A stretch of 64,000 nt of DNA from Competibacter_A sp037045535 (GTDB taxonomy: Bacteria > Pseudomonadota > Gammaproteobacteria > Competibacterales > Competibacteraceae). How positions within the stretch are numbered: position 1 is the first letter of the stretch; each line of letters starts with the position of its first letter. The stretch spans positions 1 to 64,000 of the forward strand of contig JBAOHI010000072.1 of the NCBI GenBank assembly GCA_037045535.1, read 5' to 3'. The notes under the pieces were generated by a model. The model saw only the letters and a program-made list of their open reading frames with translations, was not told where the DNA came from and searched no databases. Positions 26,387-36,312 of this stretch are shown here, piece after piece. The position numbers were made by a program, and so were the translations under genes.

Positions 26387-27340
26387 ATGCCTCCGACCGA
26401 ACAGATCGCCTGCCGAATACCTGAGAACTGTGCTGGAATGCGGCTCGATCAGGTGTTGGTGTTGCTGCTGCCGGCCTATTCCCGCAGTCGCTTGCAGCAG
26501 TGGCTGAAAGCCGGCGCACTGCGGGTGGACGGTCGGGTGTGGCGGCCTCGCGATCCGGTTTCCGGCGGCGAGACCGTCCATGGGGAATTGGCGCTGGCAC
26601 CGGAAACCGTCGCCGTCGCCCAAGACATCCCGCTGGACATCCGCTACGAGGATGCGGATTTATTGATACTGGACAAGTCCGCCGGCTTGGTGGCGCACCC
26701 TGCCGCTGGCAACCGCGACGGCACGCTGGTCAATGCGCTGTTGTATCGTTGCCCGGAGCTGGCGACCCTGCCGCGCGCAGGTTTGGTGCATCGGCTGGAT
26801 AAGGATACAACCGGCCTGTTAGTGGTGGCGCGCAACTTGCGGGCTCACGCTGCCTTGGTGGAACAGCTGCAAGCGCGGCGCATCGAACGGGAGTATTTGG
26901 CTGTGGTGAATGGGGTGCCGGTGGCTGGCGGCACGGTGGATGCCCCCATCGGTCGGCATCCGGTGGATCGGCAGCGGATGGCCGTGGTGTCCAGCGGCAA
27001 GCCGGCGATGACCCATTATCGGGTGATCCGGCGATTTCGCGCTCACGCGCTGTTGCGGGTCAAGCTGGAGACCGGCCGCACCCATCAAATTCGGGTCCAC
27101 ATGGCCCATGTTCGATTGCCGTTGCTGGGCGATCCGGTGTATGGGGGACGGCTGCGTTTGCCGCCAAATGCGTCCTTGCGTTGCGTCGAGGCGATCCAGA
27201 ATTTTCATCGGCAGGCATTGCATGCCGAGCGGCTGGCCTTGACGCATCCCGCAACCGGTGCGCGGTTGGAATGGCGGGCGGAAGTGCCGGCCGATTTGCT
27301 GGCGTTATTGGAGGTGCTAAGCGAGGATATGCAGCCATGA
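26387..27340 (+). CDS. rluD: 23S rRNA pseudouridine synthase RluD
   Basis: A 317-aa protein with an N-terminal S4 domain (MRLDQVLVLLLPAYSRSRLQQWLKAGALRVDG) and the RluA-family catalytic motif GLVHRLDKDTTGLLVVAR with the active Asp. TGRTHQIRVHMAH and GDPVYGG are conserved. RluD modifies helix 69 positions 1911, 1915 and 1917 of 23S rRNA. The start at 26387 is preferred to 26342 because homologues begin near the S4 domain. Its stop overlaps the pgeF start (ATGA). Confidence 0.92.
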   Translation: MPPTEQIACRIPENCAGMRLDQVLVLLLPAYSRSRLQQWLKAGALRVDGRVWRPRDPVSGGETVHGELALAPETVAVAQDIPLDIRYEDADLLILDKSAGLVAHPAAGNRDGTLVNALLYRCPELATLPRAGLVHRLDKDTTGLLVVARNLRAHAALVEQLQARRIEREYLAVVNGVPVAGGTVDAPIGRHPVDRQRMAVVSSGKPAMTHYRVIRRFRAHALLRVKLETGRTHQIRVHMAHVRLPLLGDPVYGGRLRLPPNASLRCVEAIQNFHRQALHAERLALTHPATGARLEWRAEVPADLLALLEVLSEDMQP

Positions 27341-28089
27341 ATGAATCGCCACAGGACGACTCTTTGATCGTTCCCGACTGGCCGACTCCGGCACGGGTCC
27401 GGGCGGTGAGTACGACGCGCTGGGGTGGGGTGAGTCCGCCGCCTTACGACGGCCTGAATCTGGCCGATCATGTGGGCGATGAGCCGGCTCGCGTTGCGGA
27501 GAATCGGCGACGACTGGCGGCGATGGCGGGCTATCCCGCCGAGCCGGCGTGGTTGCAGCAGGTCCATGGTAACCGGGTGGTGGCTGCCGAGACGGTTTGC
27601 GAGCCAGTCGCTGCCGATGCTGCCTGGACCCGCGAGCCGGGCCGGCCCTGCGTGGTGATGACCGCCGATTGCCTGCCGGTGTTACTGTGCGATCGCGCCG
27701 GTACGGTGGTGGCTGCCGCTCATGCCGGCTGGCGCGGGCTGGCGGGCGGCGTGATCGCCAGGACCGTGGCACAAATGAGCGTGCCGCCTGCGGAGCTGCT
27801 GGCTTGGCTGGGGCCTGCCATCGGTCCCGCCGCATTCGAAGTCGGCGAAGAAGTACGCGCGGTGTTCCTGGAACGGGACGCTGGCAGCGTGACCTGTTTC
27901 CAACCGTCTCCAGCGGGCCGTTGGCTGGCGGACATTTACCAGTTGGCCCGGCGGCAATTGCAAGCGTTGGATGTGACGGCGATTGATGGTGGTGCCTTCT
28001 GCACGTTCAACGAGCCGAAGCGATTCTTTTCCTACCGCCGCGAGAATCGTACCGGCCGGATGGCGACGCTGATTTGGTTGGAGTGCTGA
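27337..28089 (+). CDS. pgeF: PgeF/YfiH-family purine nucleoside phosphorylase / multicopper-oxidase-like protein
   Basis: A 250-aa protein of the YfiH/LACC1 family. Conserved segments include VSTTRWGGVSPPPYDGLNLADHVGD, WLQQVHGNRV, VVMTADCLPVLL (metal-binding Cys) and AAHAGWRGLAGGV (His). AFCTFNEPKRFFSYRRE is near the C terminus. Members have been tied to purine nucleoside phosphorolysis and to cell-wall precursor editing. Translational coupling with rluD reproduces the rluD-yfiH order of enterobacteria. Confidence 0.9.
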   Translation: MNESPQDDSLIVPDWPTPARVRAVSTTRWGGVSPPPYDGLNLADHVGDEPARVAENRRRLAAMAGYPAEPAWLQQVHGNRVVAAETVCEPVAADAAWTREPGRPCVVMTADCLPVLLCDRAGTVVAAAHAGWRGLAGGVIARTVAQMSVPPAELLAWLGPAIGPAAFEVGEEVRAVFLERDAGSVTCFQPSPAGRWLADIYQLARRQLQALDVTAIDGGAFCTFNEPKRFFSYRRENRTGRMATLIWLEC

Positions 28090-28125
28090 CTGGGCTTTTA
28101 TTGGTTAATCAGAGGGTCCGAGCTG

Positions 28126-29097
28126 TCAACCGAAATGGTCGTAACCCGACCGCTCTAGCTGAAAAATCGAACGATCCTGGCGGGCCAATCGCAAGCCTGG
28201 TTCCGCCGTGACGACGCCGATTCGAGTGCAGCGGCAATCCCAGGTCGCCGTTGCAGTGACCAGTTGCGTGAGGCGTTCCGGCGGTACGGTGAAGCAGAGT
28301 TCGTAATCGTCTCCGCCCGCCAACGCCAGGATGGTGGCCGCATCCCGATCAGGGTGAGCGGTCAAGGCCGGCGACAACGGCAGGCGATCGATCTCCAGCA
28401 GCGCTCCGCCTCCGCTGCGTTCAAGAATGTGACCGAGATCCTGAGCCAGCCCATCGGATATATCGATGGCGGCGCTGGCGATGCCGCGCAAGGACGCGCC
28501 TTGCGCGATTCGCGGCTCCGGTCGATCCAGTCGGGTCTGGAGGTAGTCGCGATGCTCGGCGGGGACGGTGGTCTTGCCATAGGCCGCCGCTAACGCCAGA
28601 CCCGCATCGCCGGGCGTACCGGTCACGTAAATGTTGTCGCCTGGCCGCGCGCCATCGCGACGCAACGCTGCTCCCGGTGGCACGAAGCCATGAGCCTGAA
28701 GGGTGATGACTGTCGTCGGCCCGTGGGTGGTGTCTCCGCCGATCAGTTGGACATCATGCCGATCCGCTAGTGCGAACAATCCCCGACAAAACCGCTCCAA
28801 CCAATCTTCGTCGGCGCGGGGCAGGGTCAGTGCCAGAGTGGCCCAAGCCGGAATCGCTCCCATCGACGCCAAGTCGCTCAGGTTCACCGCCAGCGCCTTG
28901 TGGCCGATGCCTTCCGGGTCGGCGCCGGCGAAGAAATGCACATCCGCCACCAGGGTATCCAGCGTGATCGCCAATTCTTGATCGGGCGGCGGACGCAGCA
29001 GCGCACAGTCATCACCGATACCGAGCACGACGTCGGGGCGACGCGGGGTTCGAGCAGCGAAATAGCGGTCGATCAGGGAAAATTCGGAAAGAGGCAT
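28126..29097 (-). CDS. thiL: Thiamine-monophosphate kinase
   Basis: A 323-aa protein begins EFSLIDRYFAARTPRRPDVVLGIGDDCALL, the ThiL N terminus with its Mg-binding Asp pair. LVADVHFFAGADPEGIGHKALAVNLSDLASMGA and IGGDTTHGP are family signatures. DISDGLAQDLGHIL and ALAGGDDYELCFT complete the AIR-synthase-like fold. ThiL phosphorylates thiamine monophosphate to the active cofactor. It stands alone here, away from its frequent nusB and pgpA neighbours. Confidence 0.93.
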   Translation of the reverse strand: MPLSEFSLIDRYFAARTPRRPDVVLGIGDDCALLRPPPDQELAITLDTLVADVHFFAGADPEGIGHKALAVNLSDLASMGAIPAWATLALTLPRADEDWLERFCRGLFALADRHDVQLIGGDTTHGPTTVITLQAHGFVPPGAALRRDGARPGDNIYVTGTPGDAGLALAAAYGKTTVPAEHRDYLQTRLDRPEPRIAQGASLRGIASAAIDISDGLAQDLGHILERSGGGALLEIDRLPLSPALTAHPDRDAATILALAGGDDYELCFTVPPERLTQLVTATATWDCRCTRIGVVTAEPGLRLARQDRSIFQLERSGYDHFG

Positions 29098-29139
29098 GAG
29101 GTCGTTGCGAAGCGTTGACGGGATCCGCCGATGCGTGTT

Positions 29140-29526
29140 TCAGGGGCGTTGCAAATCCCGTCGGGCGGTGGAGATGGTCACAGTGAATCCGGCAATCACA
29201 TCGCTCGCGGTCATCAGCACGATCAGGAAAAAGGTCATGTTGGCCATTGGGGGCATGACCAGCAGCTCGATCAGGGCAATGATAAACACCACCAGCGAGA
29301 GCACATGATTGAGAATGGCGCTGGCGGAACTGCTGGTGGCGCGATAAACCTCGACGCATAACAAGATGAGGCCGATGACCAATAACAGGTCGCCACCTCG
29401 GAATGGCAGGGGTAGGCCGGATAACAGCGGCAAGTGAAACTGTGCCATTTCCAACCAACCCGGCGCCACCAAGGCCAACAGGGTGTAGGCGGCAACGATA
29501 ATCGCAAGCAACGGAAAACTAGCCAT
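29140..29526 (-). CDS. Small integral membrane protein, 128 aa
   Basis: Four hydrophobic segments (LLAIIVAAYTLLALVA, LLLVIGLILLCVEVY, VLSLVVFIIALIELLVM, MTFFLIVLMTASDVIAGFTV) cover most of the protein; the C-terminal STARRDLQRP tail is basic. No catalytic motif is present. The gene is upstream of thiL on the same strand with a 42-bp gap, so co-transcription is possible. I do not recognise the family. Confidence 0.7.
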   Translation of the reverse strand: MASFPLLAIIVAAYTLLALVAPGWLEMAQFHLPLLSGLPLPFRGGDLLLVIGLILLCVEVYRATSSSASAILNHVLSLVVFIIALIELLVMPPMANMTFFLIVLMTASDVIAGFTVTISTARRDLQRP

Positions 29527-29657
29527 CTTGATCTCTCTCCTGCGGTCGGTATGCTCGAATCAGGGACATGAAGGAAGCAGATTCTACCGAAGATGGCCTG
29601 GTCGCCCTAACCCGCGCGCGGGAAGCGAGGGGGCGGGATGGAGAGAGGCGGGTTCCG

Positions 29658-30176
29658 TTAACTGCCGAGCCGCTCGTAAATCCCCATCAGGCGGTTGATG
29701 CCGCGAAGCAGTGACGACAGTCCGCTGAGTGTTTCCAGGTCCATGGCATCCAGTAGATTTTTCAGCTCCAATCCCAAGGCAGTATCGCCTTCCATCACCA
29801 CGCGGCGGTTGAAAAATAGCGTATCCGAGTCTTCACGGCGGGTGGTCAGCGCCAGAAAATCGTAAATCGTGCCGCTGATGGTCAAATCCGGGGTGCGTTC
29901 CGCCTTCTGACAGGGCACAAAACCCGCAGGACCCGTGTAGCGGAGGCGATATTCCACATGGGCATCGCGTACCCGGATCGCCAGAACGCGGTCACACAGG
30001 AATTCGAGTTCGCCGTTTTCCTGAATCCGGGTGAGGAATAGCGCATTCAACGCCGTGGTCAGGATGCTGGAATGCACTGGACCGGGAATGAGTTTCAACG
30101 GCAGCGCCAGAGGGGCGGGCAAGGCAGGGCGGGGCGGAAACAACGTCTGAAAAGCGGATTGGAGGACAGTGTTCAT
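29658..30176 (-). CDS. ubiT: SCP2-domain protein UbiT (ubiquinone biosynthesis accessory factor)
   Basis: A 172-aa protein with the SCP2/UbiT pattern: GELEFLCDRVLAIRVRDAHVEYRLRY, then TPDLTISGTIYDFLALTTRREDSDTLFFNRRVVMEGDTALGLELKNLLDAM. UbiT is a lipid-binding partner of the O2-independent ubiquinone hydroxylation by UbiU-UbiV. The ATG lies 15 nt beyond the restored rho stop, so it would be the third gene of a trxA-rho-ubiT operon. ubiU and ubiV are not in the window. Confidence 0.85.
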   Translation of the reverse strand: MNTVLQSAFQTLFPPRPALPAPLALPLKLIPGPVHSSILTTALNALFLTRIQENGELEFLCDRVLAIRVRDAHVEYRLRYTGPAGFVPCQKAERTPDLTISGTIYDFLALTTRREDSDTLFFNRRVVMEGDTALGLELKNLLDAMDLETLSGLSSLLRGINRLMGIYERLGS

Positions 30177-30191
30177 GGGATCGCGACGGTG

Positions 30192-31449
30192 TTACCGTTT
30201 CATGGCCTCGAAAAACTCCCGGTTGGTCTTATTCGCTTTCAGTCGTTCCAGCATGAATTCCATCGCCTGTAGCTCGTCCATCGGGTGCAGCAGCTTGCGC
30301 AAGATCCACATTTTCTGCAGAGTCGTCCGGATCGGTCAGCAACTCTTCGCGGCGGGTACCGGAACGGTTGATGTCGATGGCCGGGAACACTCGCTTCTCG
30401 GCAATCCGCCGGTCGAGATGAATTTCCATGTTGCCGGTGCCTTTGAATTCCTCGTAGATCACATCGTCCATGCGCGATCCGGTATCGATCAGGGTCGTGG
30501 CGATGATGGTCAGCGAACCGCCTTCCTCGATATTACGCGCCGCGCCGAAGAACCGCTTCGGCTTTTGCAGAGCATTCGCATCCACGCCGCCGGTCAAGAC
30601 CTTGCCAGACGCGGGTACCACGGTGTTATAAGCCCGCGCCAGCCGCGTGATGGAATCCAGCAGAATCACCACGTCGCGTTTGTGCTCCACCAGCCGCTTG
30701 GCCTTGTCATTGACCATCTCCGCGACCTGGGTATGGCGGGTGGCCGGCTCGTCGAAGGTACTGGCGATCACCTCGCCACGCACTGAACGCTGCATCTCGG
30801 TGACTTCCTCCGGCCGCTCGTCGATCAGCAGCACGATCAGATAGCACTCGGGATGGTTGGCGGCGATACTCTGGGCGATGTTCTGCAACATCATGGTCTT
30901 GCCGGCCTTGGGTGGCGAGACGATCAAACCGCGCTGGCCCTTGCCGATGGGCGCGATCAGGTCGATGATCCGCGCCGTGATGTCCTCGGTACTGCCGTTG
31001 CCGCGTTCCAGTGTCAGCCGCTCATTGGCATGCAGCGGTGTCAGGTTCTCGAACAATACCTTGTTCTTGGAGACTTCCGGCGGCTCGAAATTGATATCGT
31101 TGACCTTGAGCAGGGCAAAGTAGCGCTCGCCTTCCTTGGGCGGGCGAATCTTGCCGCTGACCGTGTCGCCGGTACGCAGATTGAAACGACGGATCTGGCT
31201 GGGGGAAACATAAATATCGTCGGGACCGGCCAGATAGGAACTGTCGGCGGAGCGCAGAAAGCCGAAGCCATCCTGCAATATTTCCAGCACGCCGTCCCCG
31301 GAGATGTCCTCGCCACTCTTGGCGAGTGCTTTGAGAATGGCGAAGATCACGTCTTGCTTGCGGGATCGCGCCATGCCTTCGAGCTTGAGTTCCTGCGCGA
31401 TGGCAATCAGGTCGGCGGCGGACTTCTTTTTGAGTTCGGTCAGATTCAT
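30192..31449 (-). CDS. rho: Transcription termination factor Rho (one apparent frameshift near the C terminus)
   Basis: The protein starts MNLTELKKKSAADLIAIAQELKLEG with the Rho N-terminal helix bundle, has an RNA-binding domain (DGFGFLRSADSSYLAGPDDIYVSPSQI) and a hexameric ATPase core (SPPKAGKTMML Walker A, YLIVLLIDERPEEV Walker B). Near 30330 the frame shifts: after REELLTDPD one extra base puts the rest out of frame. The other frame gives LQKMWILRKLLHPMDELQAMEFMLERL..NREFFEAMKR and a stop at 30192-30194, the normal Rho end. Rho is usually essential, so this shift is most likely a sequencing or assembly error. Confidence 0.92.
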
Positions 31450-31645
31450 GAAAGCAGCATGCTCGAAGCGGCTGGCCTGTAATGGCGCGCCCGTGAGGAA
31501 GGAGGAATTTAGGATTCGCGTCTCGGGATGGAACCGGGGGCGGACGGTGAACGGAGTGATGACTGGGACGATAAACGCGGCGTGCTGGTTAAGCTAGCAC
31601 GGCCGCGAGACGGCGTCTACCCTCGGGCGAGCGCCGTGGGAAGTC

Positions 31646-31975
31646 TCAGCGCAAACTACTATCGAGAAAAGCGATCAGCTGCGACTTGGACAGAGCACCG
31701 ACCTTGGTGGCTTCGACGCTGCCATTACGGAACAACATCAGGGTTGGGATGCCACGAATACCATACTGGGGTGGCGTCTGCTGGTTCTCATCCACGTTCA
31801 GCTTGCAGATTTTGACGCGATCCGCGTATTCCGTGGCGATTTCATCTAGGATCGGTGCGATCATGCGGCAAGGGCCACACCACTCGGCCCAGTAGTCCAC
31901 AAGGACCGGCTTGTCGGCTTTGAGAACCTCGGCATCAAAGGAGTCATCGGTGATATGCACAATCCGCTCGCTCAT
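31646..31975 (-). CDS. trxA: Thioredoxin 1
   Basis: A 109-aa protein of exact thioredoxin length. VLVDYWAEWCGPCRMIAPILDEIA holds the redox WCGPC motif, and GIRGIPTLMLFRNG holds the cis-Pro. The ATG at 31973-31975 is chosen over a long upstream frame. Thioredoxin reduces disulfides in ribonucleotide reductase and other partners. It precedes rho with a 196-bp gap, matching the trxA-rho order of enterobacteria. Confidence 0.95.
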   Translation of the reverse strand: MSERIVHITDDSFDAEVLKADKPVLVDYWAEWCGPCRMIAPILDEIATEYADRVKICKLNVDENQQTPPQYGIRGIPTLMLFRNGSVEATKVGALSKSQLIAFLDSSLR

Positions 31976-32251
31976 GAAATCGTTCTCCGAATCTGGAATG
32001 AGATATAAGGTGTCAGGTCGCCCGCAGGGCAGTTTGGATGCGCGGGAATCGACGAAATGGGGTTGGATGGGTGGGTTCCAAGGGATGAATGCCACCGAGC
32101 GGTTGCAAAAAAAACCGGCGCGTGGCGTTCGACACTGGATATTGTGGCAAAATATTCGGCTAGGGGACAGATTTCTTTCAGTCATACACGGTCCGAACCG
32201 GGCATTCGCATTGGCCCTCCTAACCCCCTGACTCGGTATCCTTACTCGCTC

Positions 32252-33526
32252 ATGCAAAAAGACCATCTAACTCACGTTTTCTTTTCCTCGCTTGGTTTGA
32301 CCGATTCGCTGCTGGAAAGTCTGGAGGACGCCAGCTTCGTCCATTGCACGCCGATTCAGGCTGCCACCCTGCCGCTGGCGCTCAAGGGTCAGGATATCGC
32401 CGGTCAAGCCCAGACCGGTACTGGCAAGACCGCCGCCTTTCTGTTAGCGACCCTACATTATCTGATGGAAACGCCCGTTGCCGAGGATGCAGTGGGTCCT
32501 TGGGCGATCATTCTTGCTCCGACCCGCGAGCTTGCGGTGCAAATTCACCGCGATGCCGAATGGATCGGTCGGTATACCGGGCTCCGATTCGCTGCCGTCT
32601 TCGGCGGCACCGGCTACGAGAGCCAACGCCGCCAGCTCGAAGCGGGCGTCGATGTGTTGATCGGTACTCCCGGCCGCTTGATCGATTATCTCAAACAAGG
32701 GGTGTACAAGCTGTCCAACATCGAGGTGGTGGTGTTGGATGAGGCCGACCGCATGTTTGATCTCGGTTTTATCGCCGACATCCGCTATTTGCTGCGCAGG
32801 ATGCCGCCAGCCGATCAGCGCATCAATATGTTGTTTTCCGCGACCCTGAGTAACCGGGTCATGGAGCTCGCCTACGAGCATATGAACAATCCCCAGGTGA
32901 TTCGGATCGAGACCGAGCACGTCACCGCTGACAAGGTCCGCCAATCGCTCTATCACGTTTCGGCCCACGACAAGATCCCGTTGCTGCTGGGCGTGTTGCG
33001 CCAGCAAGACCCGAAGCGCACCATGATTTTCGTCAATACCAAGCGAACGGCGGACCGGGTGACCGGCTATCTGCTGGGTAACGGCTACGAAGCCGAGGTG
33101 TTGTCGGGCGATATCCCGCAAAACAAGCGGCTGCGTTTGCTGGAGTCGTTCCAGCGTGGCGAATTGCCGATCCTGGTTGCCACCGATGTGGCGGCACGGG
33201 GCCTGCATATTCCGGACGTGACCCACGTTATCAACTTCGATTTACCGCAGGACCGCGAGGATTACGTCCATCGTATCGGCCGCACCGCGCGCATCGGTGC
33301 CAGCGGAGATGCCATCAACTTCGCTTGCGAAGAATTCGTCTATTCCCTGCCCGATATCGAGGATTTCATCGGTCAGAAGATTCCGGTGCTGCCGGTCACC
33401 GAGGATTTGTTACCCGAATACAAGCCACCCAAGCGTTTAGAGCGCCGTCGGCCTCTCAACAACACCGGGGGCGAACCACGCCCTCGTGGCCGCGCGCCGC
33501 ACCGACGACCGGCTAACCGAACCTGA
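32252..33526 (+). CDS. rhlB: ATP-dependent RNA helicase RhlB
   Basis: A 424-aa DEAD-box helicase. Motifs in order: FVHCTPIQAATLPLAL (Q motif), AQTGTGKTAAF (I), PTRELAVQI (Ia), TPGRLIDY, VLDEADRMFDLGF (DEAD), FSATLSNRV (SAT), ATDVAARGLHI and VHRIGRTARIGASG (VI). The start LTHVFFSSLGL and C-terminal basic tail fit RhlB, which unwinds RNA for the degradosome. It is divergent from trxA-rho, as in E. coli. Confidence 0.9.
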   Translation: MQKDHLTHVFFSSLGLTDSLLESLEDASFVHCTPIQAATLPLALKGQDIAGQAQTGTGKTAAFLLATLHYLMETPVAEDAVGPWAIILAPTRELAVQIHRDAEWIGRYTGLRFAAVFGGTGYESQRRQLEAGVDVLIGTPGRLIDYLKQGVYKLSNIEVVVLDEADRMFDLGFIADIRYLLRRMPPADQRINMLFSATLSNRVMELAYEHMNNPQVIRIETEHVTADKVRQSLYHVSAHDKIPLLLGVLRQQDPKRTMIFVNTKRTADRVTGYLLGNGYEAEVLSGDIPQNKRLRLLESFQRGELPILVATDVAARGLHIPDVTHVINFDLPQDREDYVHRIGRTARIGASGDAINFACEEFVYSLPDIEDFIGQKIPVLPVTEDLLPEYKPPKRLERRRPLNNTGGEPRPRGRAPHRRPANRT

Positions 33527-33555
33527 CGCTGTTCGGCTGCGAGACTTCGCGCGGA

Positions 33556-35076
33556 ATGAACCATTATCCACCGTGCAAGGGGAGCGTGGCGAGCGGCCAC
33601 CCGTGCGTGACTGTTGCCGCTCGCGAGATTTTACTCGCTGGCGGCAACGCTTTCGACGCGGTGGTGGCGGCCGGCTTCGCCGCTGCCGTGGCGGAACCGG
33701 CTCTGACTAGCCTGGGCGGCGGCGGTTTTTTATTAGCCCGCACCGCGCAAGGTCGGGCGGCTCTGTTCGATTTCTTCGTGGATACACCGGGGCGGGGCCT
33801 GCGAGCCAGCGAGCTGGATCCGCATTTCCTCCCGGTCACCGTTCGGTTTCCCGGTAGCGAGCAGATCTTTAACGTCGGCATGGGGTCGGTAGCGGTACCC
33901 GGTACGCTCAAGGGCTATCTGCACATCCACCGGCAACTGGGTCGGCTACCGCTGCGAGAAGTGATAGCGCCGGCCATCCATCTGGCGCGCGAAGGCGTGC
34001 CGGTCAACGCCAAGCAAGCGTATTTTCTGGAGCTGCTGACCCCGATCATGACCTTGACCGCTGCGGGTCGTGCTTTGTTCGAGTCGGCGGGCCGCTATGC
34101 GCGCGAGGGTGATATTCTCCCCAATTTGGATTTGGCGGCATTTCTGGAAACTCTGCCACGCGATGGCGAGCGAGATTTTTACGAAGGCGAATTGGCCGAG
34201 CATATCGCCCGCGACATGCACGAAGGCGCGGGATTACTGACCACGGCCGACTTGGCCGCCTACCGGGTCATCGAGCGTGAGCCATTACCCGTGGATTATC
34301 GCGGCTATCGACTGTTGACCAATCCACCCCCCTCGTTCGGCGGTTCGCTGATTGCCCTGTCGCTGCGCTTGCTGGAGGCGCGTGAGGCGGTGGACCTGAG
34401 TTTCGGTTCTCCGGCGCATTTGGCGCTGCTGGTCGCGGCCATGCAGGAGGTGGATCGGCGTCGCGCCGAGGGCTATCTCGGTCCGACCGAGATCGGTAAA
34501 CCCGGGTTGCTCGAAAGCCTGGCGCGGGTCCGCACCGCCTCTAGCGGTACCACCCATATCAGTGTGTGCGATGCCGAAGGTAATGCGGCCAGCATGACCA
34601 CCTCCAACGGTGAGGGCTCGGGTTGCTTTGCCATCGGTACTGGTATCATGCTCAACAACATGATGGGCGAGGATGATTTGCATCCGGAGGGATTTCACGC
34701 CAGTCCGCCGGGTATGCGAGTGGCCTCGATGATGGCGCCCTCGCTGTTGCTGGCCGACGACCGACTGCGACTGGTGTTGGGCAGCGGTGGCAGCAAACGT
34801 ATTCGCTCTGCCATGATGCAAGTCATCAGTAATGTCGTGGATTTCGGGCTCGACCCGCGTGCCGCCGTGGAAGCGCCGCGACTGCACTGGGACGGCGAGC
34901 GGATCCAGGCAGAACCCGGTTTCACCGATGCGGCGCTGGCCGCGTTGGCCGAGCGCTGGCCGCTCAATCGTTGGGCAGTGCGTGACGTATATTTCGGTGG
35001 CGTCCACGCGGCCGCCCCGGACGGTGATGGTGCGGGCGATCCACGCCGAGGCGGTCACGCGACGGCGGTCGATTGA
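33556..35076 (+). CDS. ggt: Gamma-glutamyltransferase family protein
   Basis: A 506-aa Ntn-hydrolase. GHPCVTVAAREILLAGGNAFDAVVAA and LTSLGGGGFLLAR belong to the large subunit; SGTTHISVCDAEGNAASMTTSNGEGSG contains the nucleophilic Thr that starts the small subunit after self-cleavage. MMAPSLLLADDRLRLVLGSGGSKRI is also conserved. No obvious signal peptide is present, so a periplasmic location is not supported, unlike E. coli Ggt. It transfers or hydrolyses gamma-glutamyl groups, possibly of glutathione. Confidence 0.85.
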   Translation: MNHYPPCKGSVASGHPCVTVAAREILLAGGNAFDAVVAAGFAAAVAEPALTSLGGGGFLLARTAQGRAALFDFFVDTPGRGLRASELDPHFLPVTVRFPGSEQIFNVGMGSVAVPGTLKGYLHIHRQLGRLPLREVIAPAIHLAREGVPVNAKQAYFLELLTPIMTLTAAGRALFESAGRYAREGDILPNLDLAAFLETLPRDGERDFYEGELAEHIARDMHEGAGLLTTADLAAYRVIEREPLPVDYRGYRLLTNPPPSFGGSLIALSLRLLEAREAVDLSFGSPAHLALLVAAMQEVDRRRAEGYLGPTEIGKPGLLESLARVRTASSGTTHISVCDAEGNAASMTTSNGEGSGCFAIGTGIMLNNMMGEDDLHPEGFHASPPGMRVASMMAPSLLLADDRLRLVLGSGGSKRIRSAMMQVISNVVDFGLDPRAAVEAPRLHWDGERIQAEPGFTDAALAALAERWPLNRWAVRDVYFGGVHAAAPDGDGAGDPRRGGHATAVD

Positions 35077-35116
35077 TGTGCGAAGCGGACTGACGATATC
35101 GTCGAGAAAGAAGATA

Positions 35117-36310
35117 ATGATTGAGTTGAAAGATTACCTACTGATTTTGGCCCGACGAGACGGCTCCGATATCTATCTCAGTACCGGCGCGCCGCCCTGC
35201 GGTAAATTTCAGGGGGTGTTGCGAGCGCTGGACAAAGAACCATTGCCGCCAGGTCGGGTCAAGCAAATCGCCTACTCGGTCATGGATTCGGCGCAAGTGG
35301 TCGAATTCGAGAAAACCCTGGAGATGAATCTGGCCATCAGCGAGTCCGGCGTAGGACGGTTCCGGGTCAACATCTTCAAGCAGCGCGGCGAAATCGCGAT
35401 GGTGATTCGCAACATCAAGACCGAGATTCCCAGCGTCGAATCGTTGGGTTTGCCGGAGGTGTTGACCCGCGTCATCATGGAGAAGCGCGGCCTGATCCTG
35501 TTCGTCGGCGGTACCGGTTCCGGCAAATCCACCTCGCTGGCGGCGTTGATCGACCACCGCAACCGCAATAGCGGCGGCCACATCATCACCATCGAGGATC
35601 CCATCGAGTTCGTTCATCCGCACAAGCGTTCGGTTGTCAACCAGCGCGAGGTGGGCGTGGATACGCTGAGCTATGCCGACGCCCTCAAGAATACCTTGCG
35701 GCAGGCACCGGACGTGATCCTGATCGGCGAGATCCGCGACCGCGAGACCATGGAGCATGCGTTGGCCTTCGCCGAGACCGGGCATCTAGCGATTTCCACT
35801 TTGCACGCCAACAGTGCCAACCAAGCGCTCGACCGCATCGTCAATTTTTTCCCCGAGGAACGGCGGCCGCAGTTGCTGACCGATTTGTCGAGCAATTTAC
35901 GCGCCTTCGTTTCGCAGCGGCTGATTCCGACCGTGGATGGCAAACGAGTAGCAGCCATCGAGATCTTGCTGCATTCGCCGATGGTCGAGACCCTGATCAA
36001 ACGCGGCGAAGTTGGCGGTTTGAAGGAAATCATGGAAAAGGCCGTGGGTCTCGGCATGCAAACTTTCGACCAAGCGCTGTACGCACTCTATCAGGCTGGC
36101 AAGATTAGCTTCGAGGAGGCGATCAAAAACGCTGATTCCGCCAACAACCTACGGTTGCGGATTAATCTGTCCGGTGGGGCGCCAAGTGTCGAGCGGCCGG
36201 TTGGCTTGGGGTTATCGCTGGAAGCGATCGAAGAACCAGAAGAAGAAGAAGGAGAGAAACCCGTGCCGCCGGCTGGCTTGCGGCCGCCGCCGCGTCCCGG
36301 TGGGGGTTGA
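35117..36310 (+). CDS. pilU: Type IV pilus retraction ATPase PilU
   Basis: A 397-aa PilT/PilU-family ATPase. LLILARRDGSDIYLSTGAPP is the N-terminal domain, FVGGTGSGKSTSLAAL the Walker A, IITIEDPIEFVH the Asp box, LIGEIRDRETMEHALAFAETGHLAISTLHANSANQALDR the Walker B and His box. Its extended acidic Pro-rich tail (EEPEEEEGEKPVPPAGL) favours PilU over PilT. It powers retraction together with PilT and connects with the chemosensory operon at 44-54 kb. pilT itself is not in the window. Confidence 0.85.
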   Translation: MIELKDYLLILARRDGSDIYLSTGAPPCGKFQGVLRALDKEPLPPGRVKQIAYSVMDSAQVVEFEKTLEMNLAISESGVGRFRVNIFKQRGEIAMVIRNIKTEIPSVESLGLPEVLTRVIMEKRGLILFVGGTGSGKSTSLAALIDHRNRNSGGHIITIEDPIEFVHPHKRSVVNQREVGVDTLSYADALKNTLRQAPDVILIGEIRDRETMEHALAFAETGHLAISTLHANSANQALDRIVNFFPEERRPQLLTDLSSNLRAFVSQRLIPTVDGKRVAAIEILLHSPMVETLIKRGEVGGLKEIMEKAVGLGMQTFDQALYALYQAGKISFEEAIKNADSANNLRLRINLSGGAPSVERPVGLGLSLEAIEEPEEEEGEKPVPPAGLRPPPRPGGG

Positions 36311-36312
36311 TC

